From Elgaria multicarinata webbii (Eukaryota; Chordata; Lepidosauria; Squamata; Anguidae), in NCBI RefSeq assembly GCF_023053635.1, contig NC_086171.1, forward strand, positions 46,231,538-46,295,537: 64,000 bases of DNA, given 5' to 3'. Numbering within the stretch: position 1 is the stretch's first letter; every line of letters starts with the position of its first letter. The translations under genes were made by a program, and so were the position numbers. Below the pieces are notes generated by a model that ran no database searches, was not told where the DNA came from, and was given only the letters and a program-made list of their open reading frames with translations. Of this stretch, positions 42,430 to 53,484 are shown in pieces.

Positions 42430-44340
42430 TGAGCAATCCTGTTTTTGTGCTTGTCCCAAGAAATGGGAAGGAAGAGAAACCAACAGGACAAACATCAATT
42501 GTCTCGTTTAGTTTATCTCCTTTCTTTTAGGCTTTAGCCCCAATGGGGGAGTCCCCACTTCTTGATAGACCTGAGTGCTTTTAAAAACTTCATGTCAAGT
42601 GGAAATGCAACAGCTGTGTTTTTACCTGATCTAGAAATGCCATGATGAGAACCAAGTGGCAGTGCTACCTAGACTGAACGGCATAGGAAAATAGCTTCAG
42701 AATTTATAAGTAATGAAACCTGCTAAGCCAGGGTGGCTTTCAGGGCCTTATGTAAACTCAACAAGAGTGGTTCCTGCTTTCATTCTATGGTCACTAGATC
42801 TTGTCCCCTCCCACCCTTCCCAGATGTCTTTATGGGCAGCTGGTCACCTAGGTTTCTACCCGATTGGGGGGTTCTGATCCCATGGAGTGAGCATCTGCTC
42901 ATGTGTAGACTTCCCTGACTCAGACATCTGCACCAATGCACAAGATGTCCAAGAAATGGGGCTGGTGCCATGTGTCACAGCAGAGGTGGACCTGTCATCA
43001 TTTAACAGCTACCTGGAGAGAACAACAGAGTTTCCATGAGTATTCCTCAAAACACAAGTGTGATTATTTATGAATCCCCTAGCAAACCAAACAAGATTGT
43101 AGAAGTCAGGATGGATTGTGAAGGATTCGGCGGCATGTAATTAACTCAACATACCACTAGGTGTTAGTGTTCTTACAAATATAGGACTGAAGGGGACACA
43201 CAGAAGGAGCCCTTTACAGCAGAATGGTTATATCATTGTAGTTGCCCAACCCTGCATAAAAGAATTGCCTAGGCATAGTGCTGTTCAATTAAAACATGAA
43301 CATAATAAAAATCCAGCAAAATCACAAATCAATAAAATTCAGCAGTGCATAAAACCAAAGAAGCACATACCGAGACAGCATAGTACAATACAATACAAAT
43401 TCAAAAACTAAACCCAATTCAAGAGCTAAAAACACACCACCGGGACTACAGTAGCAAAAGCAACTTAAGTAGCCCATCCTCGCACACGCACCCCGCCACT
43501 AAAAAAAATTACAATTGAAACAATATTGGAAGTAGTTGTTTTTCTCTTAATATAATGCAAAGGCAGCAAGCTTAGATGTCTGATCAGGAAAAGACATAAT
43601 GTGTATGTAACCTCTGCTTATATGGGTTCTATGGGGCTTAATTAGAATAAAATTTGCAAAGATATAAACTGAACAAGAACTAAAGTGATACCAAAACATA
43701 CAACAGTTGCCTCAATACAAATAAATGCAAATAGAGTCCAAATAGAAATACTTTAATTTTTAGTTTTCCTCTGAGTGAGGACTCCATTTCTAAGGGACTA
43801 AACCATCCAATTCATAGGGGTTACGTATACACAGGACTAAGCTACTTTACAGAATCAAGAGTGCAGTGAATCTTTCCTCCAGTGAAAAGCATACATGTAT
43901 TCGTTTCCTCAGAGTTAAGTCCTTTCAGGATTGGTTCCAGGTTTGAGGGGACCCTGGAGAAAGGACCCTCTGGGGAAACCCCTCCTGTGTTGGTGGGCTT
44001 ATGTGCTGGTAGCAGCTTCAACAGTGCAGCTGGTTCTAACTGCCATTTCAATTTTCTACAGAGCCTCAAACCAACATCACATAAAGGCACTGTGGGAAAT
44101 TAAAATGGTGGCTGGCTAAACCCAGGCACCAAGTACTGCTCAGAGCTCTGGGCTGTGGGAAATGTTTAAAGCTTCCCTCCCAGGGCAGCTCTCAAAAATG
44201 GTCCTGCCCAGAATGCTGGTTGCTGACCAAGAAGGAACCATGGAATATGAATTAAGTTTGAAGGAAAGGCAGTCCTTTTATCTGTCTGCTTCACTTACCA
44301 AAAGAAGGCAAGAAAGGCCAGCGAGGCTAGAGAAGGCCAT
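42430..44340. other. Intergenic, little recognised
   Basis: Includes an A-rich stretch 43260-43520 that may be an old retroelement tail. No exon or RNA gene supported. Confidence 0.35.
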
Positions 44341-44344
44341 ATAT

Positions 44345-44478
44345 CAGGGGTGGGCAATGGGTCCCCCCAGATGTTTTGACCTTCAACTCCCATGATTCCT
44401 CACCATTGGTTATGCTGGCTAGGGCTGGTGGGAGTTGTAGGCCAAAATATCCAGAGGGCCACAAGTTGCACACCTCTG
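44345..44478. mobile_element. hAT-like palindromic MITE
   Basis: CAGGGGTGGGCAATGG at the left and TTGCACACCTCTG at the right. CCAGATGTTTTGACCTTCAA pairs with TTGTAGGCCAAAATATCCAG. Flanking 8-mers match poorly, so it is diverged. Confidence 0.65.
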
Positions 44479-44479
44479 A

Positions 44480-45990
44480 TGTATATAAAAAAGAAAGACT
44501 CGTATCAAAAGACCTGAAGGACAAAGATTTTAGAAATAAGTCTTGCTTAGACTTTAGTTGTCTCTCCTCAGACATCACTGCTTTTTGCTTCAGAGCATAT
44601 CTTCTTTGAATAGATAGTTTGGGGGCATTTGGTGGTTTCTGCTTAGAATATAGTTTATCTCCCCACCTATACACACACCGGCCCTGGTCTTGGCAACTTG
44701 TTCTTTAATCAAATAGCTTCTGGATCTCTTCGGTGGTTTCTTTCTTATTCTGGACTGTAATAGCCGGCAAAATTCATTCAATTCCACTTCAAGAGTGAGC
44801 CGCCAGCACTATCGGTTTAATCATCACTTCTGTTCACACCTCAGTTCACATCACAGTTCAGTCTTGTTCAGTTCTGTAGACTGCAGCTCAACTGCATTTA
44901 GGCAGAATGGTAGATTTGAGTTTTCAAGGTTTCTCTCTGAGAAATCAATGTAACCTAAAATGTTTTAACTCTTTCATCAGAAATCATTCTTAGTTTTACA
45001 GAGAAAGTCCAGAAGTGTACAATGAATCTCTTCTGGAAATGATGGGTTCCATCACACCTACTTTTTTTTTCCTGGTTTGCCTCCGTGATGTCTACCTCTG
45101 TTTCATTAGCGGGTCAAGCTAAGGGTCCCTTTCACGTGTGTTTGTGGTATCGCCACTATACCGGTGAAATCTCCTTTCGCTTGTTTGCTCTCCTTCTCCT
45201 TCTCCACCCCCCTTCTCCTTCCCCCTTCAGTTAATTGGTTCTTGTTGTTCAATTGAGTCAGCACAAGCCCGTTCATTTGACATGGCTGGCAGAGGAGAAC
45301 TGCCCTGCCCTCTTCTTTCATCAGCAAGACCTCCCTTCAAAGCACCCCCCTCCCCAACAAAGGACATAGCATGAGGACTATGAGGGGGTAGAAGCACGCA
45401 TTAATCCTGCATGGACGAAATAAACCGGAGTTTCCTGCTCTAGGAATGCACAGAAAATGGAGGGGAAGAGGCAGGGTGACTGCAGGACAGGCACAATGTC
45501 ATGTGAATACCAGGCATGATGAGAGTGCAATAAAATGCTGGTGTGATGGAACCCAATGAGGCCTACTTTAATTGGGTACTTGTGGCCAGGGATTGGCAGA
45601 TGCACCTGTATTATCTATTCAGTTCTAATTGGTTGGCTTTATGTTTCCTTGTTTAAACAGAAATGCCTTCAATTGCTAACGCAGAACACAAATAAAGAGG
45701 AAGGTGACTTAACCTCTTGGGGCAAGGAGTTTCACATATGGGGCACACAACCACTGAGAAATCCCTCTGTTGTTTTGCCACCAACTGGGCCTCTGAAGGC
45801 AATGTCACACACATGCAAGAGATGTTCAACAGGTGATCTTCAAGGTCAGGCAGGGGTCTTTACACTCCAAACCTTGGGGTTCCCCTGAGCCTGCAGACAC
45901 CTCCCTCTTGTGTGTAGGCAAGTGCCTTTCGGCTACATAATGTTCGACACTCAACTCCTAATATAGCTAATAAAGGGAATGAGGGCATCT
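44480..45990. other. Intergenic, little recognised
   Basis: A stretch at about 45715-45800 (GGCAAGGAGTTTCACATATG, ACAACCACTGAGAAATCCCT) looks like the C-terminal LINE block seen at 51800. Otherwise nothing named. Confidence 0.35.
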
Positions 45991-45996
45991 GGATGA

Positions 45997-46184
45997 GAGC
46001 CAGTGTGGTGTAATGGCTAAAGTGTTGGACTGGGAGTTGGGAGATTCGGTTCTAGTACCCACTCGGCCATGGAAACCCACTGGGTGACTTTGGGCCAGTC
46101 ACAGACTCTCAGCCCAACCTACCTCACAGGGTTGTTGTTGAGAATAAAATGGAGAGGAGGAGAATTATGTATGCTTTTGTTAAA
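45997..46184 (+). mobile_element. Sauria-type SINE, well preserved
   Basis: GAGCCAGTGTGGTGTAATGG (A-box region), GGGAGATTCGGTTCTAGTAC (B-box region), CACTGGGTGACTTTGGGCCA, CCTACCTCACAGGGTTGTTG and AGAATAAAATGGAGAGGAGG. It has the tRNA-derived head and the conserved body of this squamate SINE. Confidence 0.9.
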
Positions 46185-46544
46185 TAGCAACCATGAAGAA
46201 GGCCTGATCAGGACCACACTGTATGGGGAATAGGAGTTAATGCTTTCCTCCTACACCACAGTCCTGCTGAAAATCACACACACGCACACATGCACACAGA
46301 GCGCCTATTCACCCTGGAAGCCAGGAAAGTTTCCACTGAATAGGGGTAAGAAGTCTCCAACTTTTCAATGGCTTTTCTTCATGCTTTCCTTTGGGATGAC
46401 CATTCATTTTAAACAAACAAGCTGGTCTGGACTGAACCAAACTCTCAAAATTCCACTATGCCTCTTCTATCTTCTACTTTTGGAAATATAGAACCTAAAT
46501 GACAATATGAAGATAGAATTTCTCATCTCATTTTTTTTATTTAA

Positions 46545-46870
46545 ACCGACAACCCCTTTTTATTCCCAAGGCCATAATTTTTGATTGAACAGCATTAACT
46601 TTAATGTCACACATTAATGATTCATTTAGATGAAATGGTTTGAGATTAAAGGAGCACCGGTGCTAACATATGGAATGGGAGGGTGGGGAATGAGAGATGA
46701 TTAAAGAGCATTGCTTGCATGGTGGTTGAGGGCAAAGTTGCTATCTTATTAATGTTTAAGGTGGCATTTATTCACTCCATGTGTGAATGAACACATGGCT
46801 TCTCTTCGCTGCCTTGAATCTGACTTTCGGAATTGCTGGTGCTGCTCTTTTGCATTCTACAGTTTACAGA
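46545..46870. other. AT-rich repeat-poor block, possible conserved noncoding element
   Basis: Contains several TTAATG, ATTCATTTAGATG and GATTAAAG homeodomain-type words, and no repeat I recognise. Function is inference; conservation has not been tested. Confidence 0.25.
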
Positions 46871-46889
46871 CAGGGATGATCCAATCCCG

Positions 46890-47015
46890 TTACTTTTATT
46901 AATTATAAAAGTGTTTCTATGCTGCCCTTCAGTTCAAAAGGTCCAGGATGGCTTGCAAAGATTAATCAAAACGCAGTAAAAATAGAGAAAGGCAGGGCTA
47001 ACACAATCACAGCAC
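46890..47015 (-). mobile_element. L2-like LINE 3' tail (minus)
   Basis: TTTCTATGCTGCCCTTCAGTT, AGGATGGCTTGCAAAGATTA then ATCAAAACGCAG. Confidence 0.5.
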
Positions 47016-47091
47016 AGGGACGGGGACATATTAGGGTGGCCACTTGCGCCTTGCCAAAAAAGGACTGCATCACCAAATAACAAAGGATACA

Positions 47092-47655
47092 GATTTGCAC
47101 ATAAAATGTACCTATGTTCATGTATATGCCCACTTGCATTGGCTGCCTATACGTTTCCGAGCCCAATTCAAGGTACTGGTTTTGACCTATGAAGCCTTAT
47201 ACGGCTTGGGACCACAATACTTGACAGAATGCCTTTCCCAACATAAACCTACCTGCTCACTGCGCTCCACGTCTAAGGTCCTCCTCCAAGTGCCTACTCG
47301 GAGGGAAGCTCAGAGGATGGCAACAAGGGAGAGGGCCTTTTCAGTGGTAGCCCCCCAATTATGGAATGATCTCCCTGATGAGGCTTGCCTGGCGCCAACA
47401 TTGTTATCTTTTCGGCACCAGGTTAATACCTTTCTCTTCTCCCAAGCAGTTAACAACATGGGCTGAGTTTGTTCGTTTTTAACTGACCCCAGAATAGCTG
47501 TTTTCACAAGGATGCTGTTGTTTTTATGCTTCTTATGTTTTTAAATTTTGTATATTTGTTTTTAATGTTTACTGTTTTTAACTTTTGTAAACCACCCAGA
47601 GAGCTTCGGCTATGGGACAGTATATAAATGCAATACATACATAAATAAATGTATA
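47092..47655 (+). mobile_element. L2-type LINE 3' end with ORF2 C-terminus
   Basis: Translation reads LHWLPIRFRAQFKVLVLTYE then ALYGLGPQYL, ERAFSVVAPQLWNDLPDE and FRHQVNTFLF, the C-terminal block after the reverse transcriptase in L2-clade LINEs. It is followed by ACCACCCAGAGAGCTTCGGC and an (ATAAATAA) tail. 5'-truncated. Confidence 0.88.
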
Positions 47656-47690
47656 TGTAGAGATGCACATTTAGAAACCGTTATTATTAG

Positions 47691-47912
47691 GGCTGTGCAA
47701 GCCTCAGCTTTGGTCTTCCATGGTCTCAACGCTGCCGCAATCAGCCGCCCACTGGCGTGATCACCTGCCCACGTGATCAAGGACATGCAAGTCCCTGGAA
47801 GGGTCTTTACACATTCTGTGAGTGCCAAACAGATGCCTCCTTCCCCAGAGAGCCACCCGTTTCTGGTAAAGGGTGGGCTCCCAAATCTAAAGCCGAGGAT
47901 TGCACAGCCCTA
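47691..47912. mobile_element. TA-flanked short-TIR element, GGGCTGTGCA ends
   Basis: GGGCTGTGCAAGCCTCAGCTT at the left pairs with the right end AAAGCCGAGGATTGCACAGCCC; TA lies on both sides. It defines the ends of the family seen at 2990, 12590, 49045 and 56060. Confidence 0.65.
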
Positions 47913-48012
47913 ATTATATTTTAAATAGAAATACAGTATGGGCCAGTTTGTAGATTCGAACAGCCCACTGTGGTTTATTTAACCCATGCTGGGTTGCAGG
48001 GTGTGCGGGTGG

Positions 48013-48195
48013 CCTTTTTGAAAATTCAAGCCCTGGCTGTGGCTCATTGTGTCATCCGAACCTGAGGACTGTGGGTTATGTGAGGGTAAAACAACCCTTT
48101 CATAATCCAACAACAGCCTTCGCATAACCCATGGTCCCTGGGTTCGGACAAGACGACAAGCCACAGCTGGGGCTTGAAGAGTCAAAACCAGCCCG
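48013..48195. mobile_element. Palindromic MITE
   Basis: TTGAAAATTCAAGCCCTGGC then TGTGGCTCATTGTGTCATCC at the left; GACAAGCCACAGCTGGGGCT then TGAAGAGTCAAAA at the right. Inner words GTGGGTTATG and CATAACCCAT also pair. Confidence 0.65.
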
Positions 48196-48206
48196 GCACA
48201 TACCAT

Positions 48207-48346
48207 CACAGAACTCTGAAGGAGCTATCCAAAAAAAAAAATTCTTCACACCTTGGATAGCTCCCTCAGAGTTCTGACTGATTCTGTCTGAAACCAGGAG
48301 TGGATTCACCACCCCACTGACATCAGAGCCACTAGCCTCCACTGGC
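48207..48346. mobile_element. Interspersed element Y, copy
   Basis: AGAACTCTGAAGGAGCTATCC, CAGAGTTCTGACTGATTCTG and CACCACCCCACTGACATC then GAGCCACTAGCCTCCAC. Matches 37353-37517. Confidence 0.5.
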
Positions 48347-48589
48347 TACTGCCCCTCCACCACTTAGATTACCAGAAGCTCTACTCTTGGTGCCCCCACT
48401 ATCAGAGGCTAGCAACTGGGGCTAAGACTATTTTGCGTGTGGTTGCATCCTCTCTCAAAACATCCTCCCCAGAAATGTCTTCTTAATGGGGCAATGGGGC
48501 ATGCTATTATTATTAAGCAGAAACAAGCTAGGTTATTATACAAACATATTAGGTGAAAATGATTTTTTAATTATCTTTTGACGCTTCAC

Positions 48590-48790
48590 TGCTTTTCCTC
48601 TTGGCCTTTCTTTGCTGTTGGATTTTTAAACTGCTACTATACGTGGGATGGTTAATCGTATGTATTTTTTCTTAAAGATACAATTATTTGTTTAAAATTT
48701 TGCCTTGTAGGTTGCCTTAAGCCCAAATTGTGGAATGGTGCAAGGAACATCATTTTAAACCAATAAAAACAGCAAAAGGGCCACTAGGCC
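48590..48790 (+). mobile_element. LINE-like 3' end
   Basis: TTGCCTTGTAGGTTGCCTTA then AGCCCAAATTGTGGAATGGT, shared with 49440-49520 (TTGTCTTGTGAGTTGCCTTG). Both look like LINE 3' untranslated ends. Confidence 0.45.
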
Positions 48791-48924
48791 ACAGATTGGT
48801 CTGTACCACTCTTGATAAGACAGAAATTGTGCCCCACAACTCTCCATTTTTCCTTCTCTTTTATATATTCACATTCGTCTGACTTCTCTGGTGGACACGG
48901 ATATGGGACAATCAATCTAAGGTA

Positions 48925-48992
48925 GCCTTCCCCAACCTGGTGGCGTTCTGATGTCTTGAACTACAACACCCACAATTCCCAGCCAGCATACA
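48925..48992. mobile_element. hAT palindromic MITE half-copy
   Basis: AGCCTTCCCCAACCTGGTGG then TGATGTCTTGAACTACAAC, and CCCAGCCAGCA. Confidence 0.55.
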
Positions 48993-49044
48993 ATTGAATG
49001 ATCTATTTATTTTTTAAGGTTTAGAAACCAAACAGCTCTGCAGT

Positions 49045-49182
49045 CTAGGGCTGTGCACAGCCTCACCGCTACCCCGACTCGTCTTGGAGGCATATTCGGC
49101 TCGGGTCACTTCAGGAATGTGCCAAACCACTTCAGATTTGGTTCCAAAGCAAGATTCGGGGACACACACACACACACACACG
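49045..49182. mobile_element. GGGCTGTGCA family copy ending in (AC)n
   Basis: CTAGGGCTGTGCACAGCC, CTCGGGTCACTTCAGGAATG then CCACTTCAGATTTGG, ending in an AC microsatellite at 49164-49180. Confidence 0.5.
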
Positions 49183-49265
49183 AAGTGAGTCGGCCATTGC
49201 AGGTTTCTGGATGCAACCCAAGCAGCCATTCCAGTGTAAAAACTCACACCCCATTTTCTATTTAG

Positions 49266-49299
49266 TTGTGTGTGTGTATACACACACACACACACACAT
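49266..49299. repeat. (TG)n-(CA)n alternating tract
   Basis: A run of TG units passes through TATA into CA units, giving a self-complementary alternating purine-pyrimidine tract. Confidence 0.9.
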
Positions 49300-49429
49300 G
49301 CTCTTTGCGGGCTTTTCATTCTCCCTCAGACAACTGCCCTGGGTTTCTGTCCATCAAACAGCACTTTGAAAACACCCTCAGGACAAACACTGTAAGAAGC
49401 CCTTCCCAGGAATAAAAAGCCTTCTATAG

Positions 49430-49520
49430 TACAAATATTTTAAATTTTGTCTTGTGAGTTGCCTTGAGCCCAAATTGTGGAATGACGCAAGGAACATTAT
49501 TTTAAATGTTCATGTGGTTA
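49430..49520 (+). mobile_element. LINE-like 3' end, second copy of the 48590 type
   Basis: TTAAATTTTGTCTTGTGAGTT then GCCTTGAGCCCAAATTGTGG. Confidence 0.45.
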
Positions 49521-49616
49521 ACTTCTTGCATTTGCAACTGGGAAAAATAAATTTCCTTTTGTTGGGACGCATATAGGTTGTTTGGAAGTCACTGTCTGAA
49601 TTGTCTTCCATCCCTA

Positions 49617-49775
49617 GAGACAATTTGGTGTAGTAGTTAGAATTAGAAAGACGTGGGTTCAACTCCCCTTTCAGCCATGGAACGCTCTGCAGAACCGTAG
49701 GCCGTTCACTCTCAGCCTTTACCTACCTTGCAAGGTTGTTGCACTGCCCTGACTTCCTTTTGGAGGAATAATATA
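49617..49775 (+). mobile_element. Sauria-type SINE, diverged
   Basis: GACAATTTGGTGTAGTAGTTA, AGACGTGGGTTCAACTCCCC (B box), TTTCAGCCATGGAA and CCTACCTTGCAAGGTTGTTG. Confidence 0.75.
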
Positions 49776-49868
49776 TTAAAGGACATCGATTCTGCTATCA
49801 AGACTCACCTTTTTTGAGATCTTCTTACGTAACTAAGGAACAGGGACAAGATGGTAGTATTGCACTGT

Positions 49869-49960
49869 TTGTGAGTTACTGGTTGACAGCTGGGTGGCCA
49901 CTGTGTGTGGTCTAGGTGGCCCCTTGGTCTGATCCAGCTGGGTTCTTCTTATGTTCTTAT
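49869..49960 (+). mobile_element. CR1-like LINE 3' end
   Basis: TTGTGAGTTACTGGTTGACAG, TGGGTGGCCACTGTGTG and CCTTGGTCTGATCCAGCTGG, ending TTCTTCTTATGTTCTTAT. Confidence 0.75.
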
Positions 49961-50041
49961 AACAAAACTGTCAAAAAGAATCCCACCTTCCCAGTGCACC
50001 CCCCTCACCTTTTGAGTCTTTCATCTTTCTGGGGTTACTTA

Positions 50042-50356
50042 GGGTGACCATATGAAAAGGAGGACAAGGCTTCTGTATCTCTAACAGTTGTATAGAAAGG
50101 GGAATTTCAGCAGGTGTCATTGTTTTGCATAGGGCACCTGGTGAAATTCCCTCTTCATCCAAACAGTTAAAGCTGCAGGATCTATACTAGAGTGACCAGC
50201 TACAGAAGAGGGCAAGGCTCCTGCAGCTTTAACTGTTGGGATGAAGAGGGAATTTCACAGGTGCCCTATGCAAAACAATGACACCTGCTGAAAGTCCTTT
50301 TTCTATACAACTGTTAAAGATACAGGAGCCCTGTCTTCCTTTTCATATGGTCAGCC
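50042..50356. mobile_element. TA-flanked palindromic MITE, copy 2
   Basis: GGGTGACCATATGAAAAGGA at the left, CCTTTTCATATGGTCAGCC at the right, TA on both sides. Matches the element at 4492-4796, including ACAGTTGTATAGAAAGGGGA and TCAGCAGGTGTCATTG. Confidence 0.78.
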
Positions 50357-50399
50357 TAGTTTACTGTTCCAAGGAATTACTCCAATGCAAGCCTAACTA

Positions 50400-50880
50400 A
50401 ACAACAGCAAAGGAACGAACATTTGCACTTCTGAATATTTGGCATTTCCCCTCACATCAACACAGCTAATGGCAAATTCCTTCTGGGGTTCTTACATTTT
50501 CATTCAAATTGCACCTCATCAAATAAACATTTCTGCTAATTGAAATTATGCCAAATAGCTTCTCTGGATGAAAAAAAACACCCTATATGCTAATATAATT
50601 TAGCACAACTACAGACTGAAGACTTCCAGCTCTGTAGTTTTTTATTTGTTTCTTTCATAGACGTACCTGCAGCTGTGTTCATAGCCTTCTCATCTGTTGT
50701 GCATCTTTCTCATTCCTCCATAGGTCATTGCACAATGAGGGAATTAGTCTATTAGTCCTTGACACGAAAAGACAATTGTATCCTGAATTGGCAATTACTG
50801 TAGAGTTGGAGCTTTCCCATTAACTTGAATGGAAGGGAAGGCCCCATCTGGACCAGTCTGCATGAGAAACTGCTCCCTCT
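50400..50880. other. AT-rich repeat-poor block
   Basis: CTGAATATTTGGCATTTCCC, TCTGCTAATTGAAATTATGCC and GCTAATATAATTTAGCAC words and no recognised repeat. It may be conserved noncoding DNA; that is inference. Confidence 0.25.
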
Positions 50881-51119
50881 CTTCAAATGAATGGGGATGA
50901 ATTACATGATGTGTGTGTGTGTGTTTGTTCGTTCACATTCCCACAGCAAACTGCTGGATGAGGATAATAATGTATTGTTAGGATAGATTGGATCTTCTCC
51001 TCTGAGGTCAGAACAAGGCCCAGGCTTGGAGAGGGATTGTTGATCTTGCCCCAGCAATAATATCCCCAACATTGGTGCTTCAATGTTGGAAGAGGTAAAC
51101 TGCCCGAAGATCCTTGTGA

Positions 51120-51300
51120 TATAGGGCAGGATAGAAATGTTTTAATAAATAAAATAAACAAATATTTTATTTATTTATTTATTGAATTTATATACTGCCC
51201 CATAGCCGAAGCTCTCTGGGCGGTTTACAAAAGTTAAAAACAGTGAACATTAAAAAGTATACAAATTTAAAACCATCAAAAGTATAAAACAGCAGTATAA
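51120..51300. mobile_element. Two L2-like LINE tails head to head
   Basis: GATATAGGGCAGGATAGAAAT with (AATAAA) reads plus; from 51163 (TTTATTTATTTATTGAATTTA then ATACTGCCCCATAGCCGAAG, CTCTCTGGGCGGTTTACAAA) the tail reads minus. Confidence 0.65.
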
Positions 51301-51489
51301 AACAGCAGGGGGCTGCTTAGGGGGCTGGCATGGATGGGGCAGAGCAGCGGCACTGGATACACAGTATTCAAAGCTCACAATGGCAGGGAAATGGCTTTAA
51401 AAAACGAAAACAGGAATTCGTCCCTTCCTGCCTCCAGTGCTTTGGAAATGTCAGGGAGCTCCAACTTCGCAGTCGCATTGCCCTGCCAC

Positions 51490-51640
51490 TTTGACATTTA
51501 TTTTGATAATTGGGTGTTGATTATTGTTGTTGTTTCTATATTTTGTATGCTGCTTTGAATGACTGCTATTTTTAGAAGGGGGAAAGTGGGATATAAAACC
51601 ATGGCTGGATGATGGATGGATAGATAGATGACAGGCATTT
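51490..51640 (+). mobile_element. LINE-like 3' end with GGATGATGGATGGATAGATA tail
   Basis: TTGTATGCTGCTTTGAATGAC and GGGGGAAAGTGGGATATAAAA resemble the 3' ends of L2/CR1-type LINEs. Confidence 0.45.
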
Positions 51641-51654
51641 TAGCACTAATCCTG

Positions 51655-52085
51655 ATAATGAGCTATAAAGCCCTATACGGTTCAGGACAAAGCTACCAGA
51701 AAGACTGCCTTCTCTCATATGATCCTGCCCGGTTCTTAAAACCTTCTGGAGAGGTCCTTCTTTCCAGACTGCCACCATTAGGGGCATGTTTGGTGGCAAT
51801 GTGAGAGAGGGTCTTTTTGGTGGCTGCTCCCAGGCTGTGGAACTCTCTGCCAAGGGACACTAGGTTCACTTCCTCTCTGCTGTCCTCCTGACGGCAGGTA
51901 AAGACAGCTTTATTCAAGAAGGCCTTTGGCCTGCAAGTGGGTCTGTGAGATGTTTGCTTTTTTTATTCTATAATTGTTATTTTTTAAATGTGTGCTATTG
52001 TTTTAATCTATTTAAAATTGTTTTTGTAAGCTGCCTTGAGTTGCCAGTTTTTTGGTAGAAATGCGGGATATAAAGAAATAACCCT
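51655..52085 (+). mobile_element. L2-type LINE 3' end
   Basis: TGAGCTATAAAGCCCTATACG, TGGCTGCTCCCAGGCTGTGG then AACTCTCTGCCAAGGG (the AP(R)LWN(S)LP block in translation), AAGCTGCCTTGAGTTGCC and GGGATATAAAGAAAT tail. Confidence 0.8.
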
Positions 52086-52124
52086 ATGCCTTGACTGATG
52101 CATGCACAGCTTTCCCCCAATTGT

Positions 52125-52216
52125 TTCCCTCCAGATGTGTCTGTCCAAAACTCCCATCATTCCCAAACTACATTTAGTTCAACACATCTGGAGGGCATCA
52201 GGTTAGAGAAGGTGCT
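52125..52216. mobile_element. hAT palindromic MITE copy
   Basis: CCTCCAGATGTGTCTGTCC then AAAACTCCCATCATTCCC, with the arm TTCAACACATCTGGAGGGCA then TCAGGTTAGAGAAGG. Confidence 0.6.
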
Positions 52217-52429
52217 GAGGAAAGTACATCTCCATCACATATAATTAATTTATGCAATTCCCTGTCTCAAGAGGTGCCACCAGCTTAGGTTGCTTTAAAT
52301 GGCAGGGGGAGGGGCAAATTAAACAAATATATGGAGGGTCAGTTTCTCAATGGCTATTAATTAAGATGGCTACAGAGAACCTCCAGCCAATGTGACTATG
52401 AGTTCCATCAGAGGAGTGTTTTATTGCAT

Positions 52430-52680
52430 GCTCATTACTGGGCACTCATGGATTTTCGTGGGTCCCTCTCACAATGTCTGACTCCCGCCCCTTCTAGCCT
52501 TCTTCGCATGACAAAAAAACATCCCAGTAAGTCTGACTTATTTTTTGAGATGGAACTTGCCGCTGTCCCCTGCTGTGGGCAGGAGAAGCAGTGTGATCAA
52601 AACAACCCACTCAATGGGCTACGAGCACATCGTTTACTTCCTGTTTCCTCTCCCTTGAGAATGAGGAAGTAATGAGGGAC
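52430..52680. repeat. Probable interspersed repeat, unassigned
   Basis: GGCACTCATGGATTTTCGTG, CTGACTCCCGCCCCTTCTAG and CCTGCTGTGGGCAGGAGAAG have the look of a non-autonomous DNA element, but I see no second copy in the window. Confidence 0.3.
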
Positions 52681-52689
52681 AAACACGCA

Positions 52690-53045
52690 GGTGGAGAAGC
52701 GATGGTAAGGAAACGCAATTTCCCCCGTGTGATGATGCTGTATGAGATTTCTGACAACTCCGATTCTGAACCAGAGTTGGAACAGCACAGGGGAGGAACA
52801 TCCCCCAGAACCAAGGTGCTCAGAGAGATTCTTCACAAGGCCTTGACACACAGATGCCCAAGCTGAGTCGCCGCCTCCACTACGAGAACTCAAGTTATTC
52901 TGAGGAGGAGGGAAAAGAGGGTCATGACTTGAGAGATGCTAGAGTATATCGCAAGTTGAAGTAGGCCAAATTAGGGGCTAGAAGCCAACATAAAAGGGAG
53001 CCACCCTGAGGGAAGGACATCACTGTGAGGCAGGTTGGACCATGG
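52690..53045 (+). mobile_element. Possible retroelement coding remnant
   Basis: A plus-strand frame rich in Ser/Glu (SDNSDSEPELEQ) is followed by sequence with coding-like wobble and a GGAGCCACCCTGAGGGAAGG stretch. It could be a fossil piece of a retroelement or DNA transposon; it is broken, and the family is not assigned. Confidence 0.25.
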
Positions 53046-53144
53046 GTGTTCACGGGCAAACTGTCAGCAAATTTCACTACCCTAGGGATTGTCTTACCTA
53101 ATAGAGATCTTAGGTAAGCTGCTTAGAGCTTGGGGCAGCCTGAG

Positions 53145-53270
53145 AGCTTACTTGAATCTGCATACTTAGAGCAGACCCGCTGAAATCAGTGGGATTTCAA
53201 TTTGTCCTGCCTAACTCAAATCTCATTGATTTCAATGTGTCTGCTCTAAGCATGAAGTCTAAATCCAGCC
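53145..53270. mobile_element. Palindromic repeat
   Basis: CATACTTAGAGCAGACCCGC then TGAAATCAGTGGGATTT; the other arm is TTGATTTCAATGTGTCTGCTC then TAAGCATGAAG. Confidence 0.6.
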
Positions 53271-53484
53271 CCATAAATGTACTCATCTGTGTTGACCCAC
53301 TGTTGCAAGCAGCATCTTTTGTAAGTAGACTGCAATCAAGCACAGCATGGATGTGATGCTTATTACTTATTCACTTGGACTTAATTTGCTATGCAGTGTG
53401 AGGGCGCATGAGCCTGTGGGTTAGTGGTGTTCAAAAATGCAACATCAAAAGTCCCAGTGGATGTGTAGCAGAGTAAAGTCTTTA

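Noticed and set aside
47044-47466. 140-codon frame that looks protein-coding
   Set aside because: LHWLPIRFRAQFKVL and APQLWNDLPDE mark it as the tail of an L2-type LINE, 5'-truncated.
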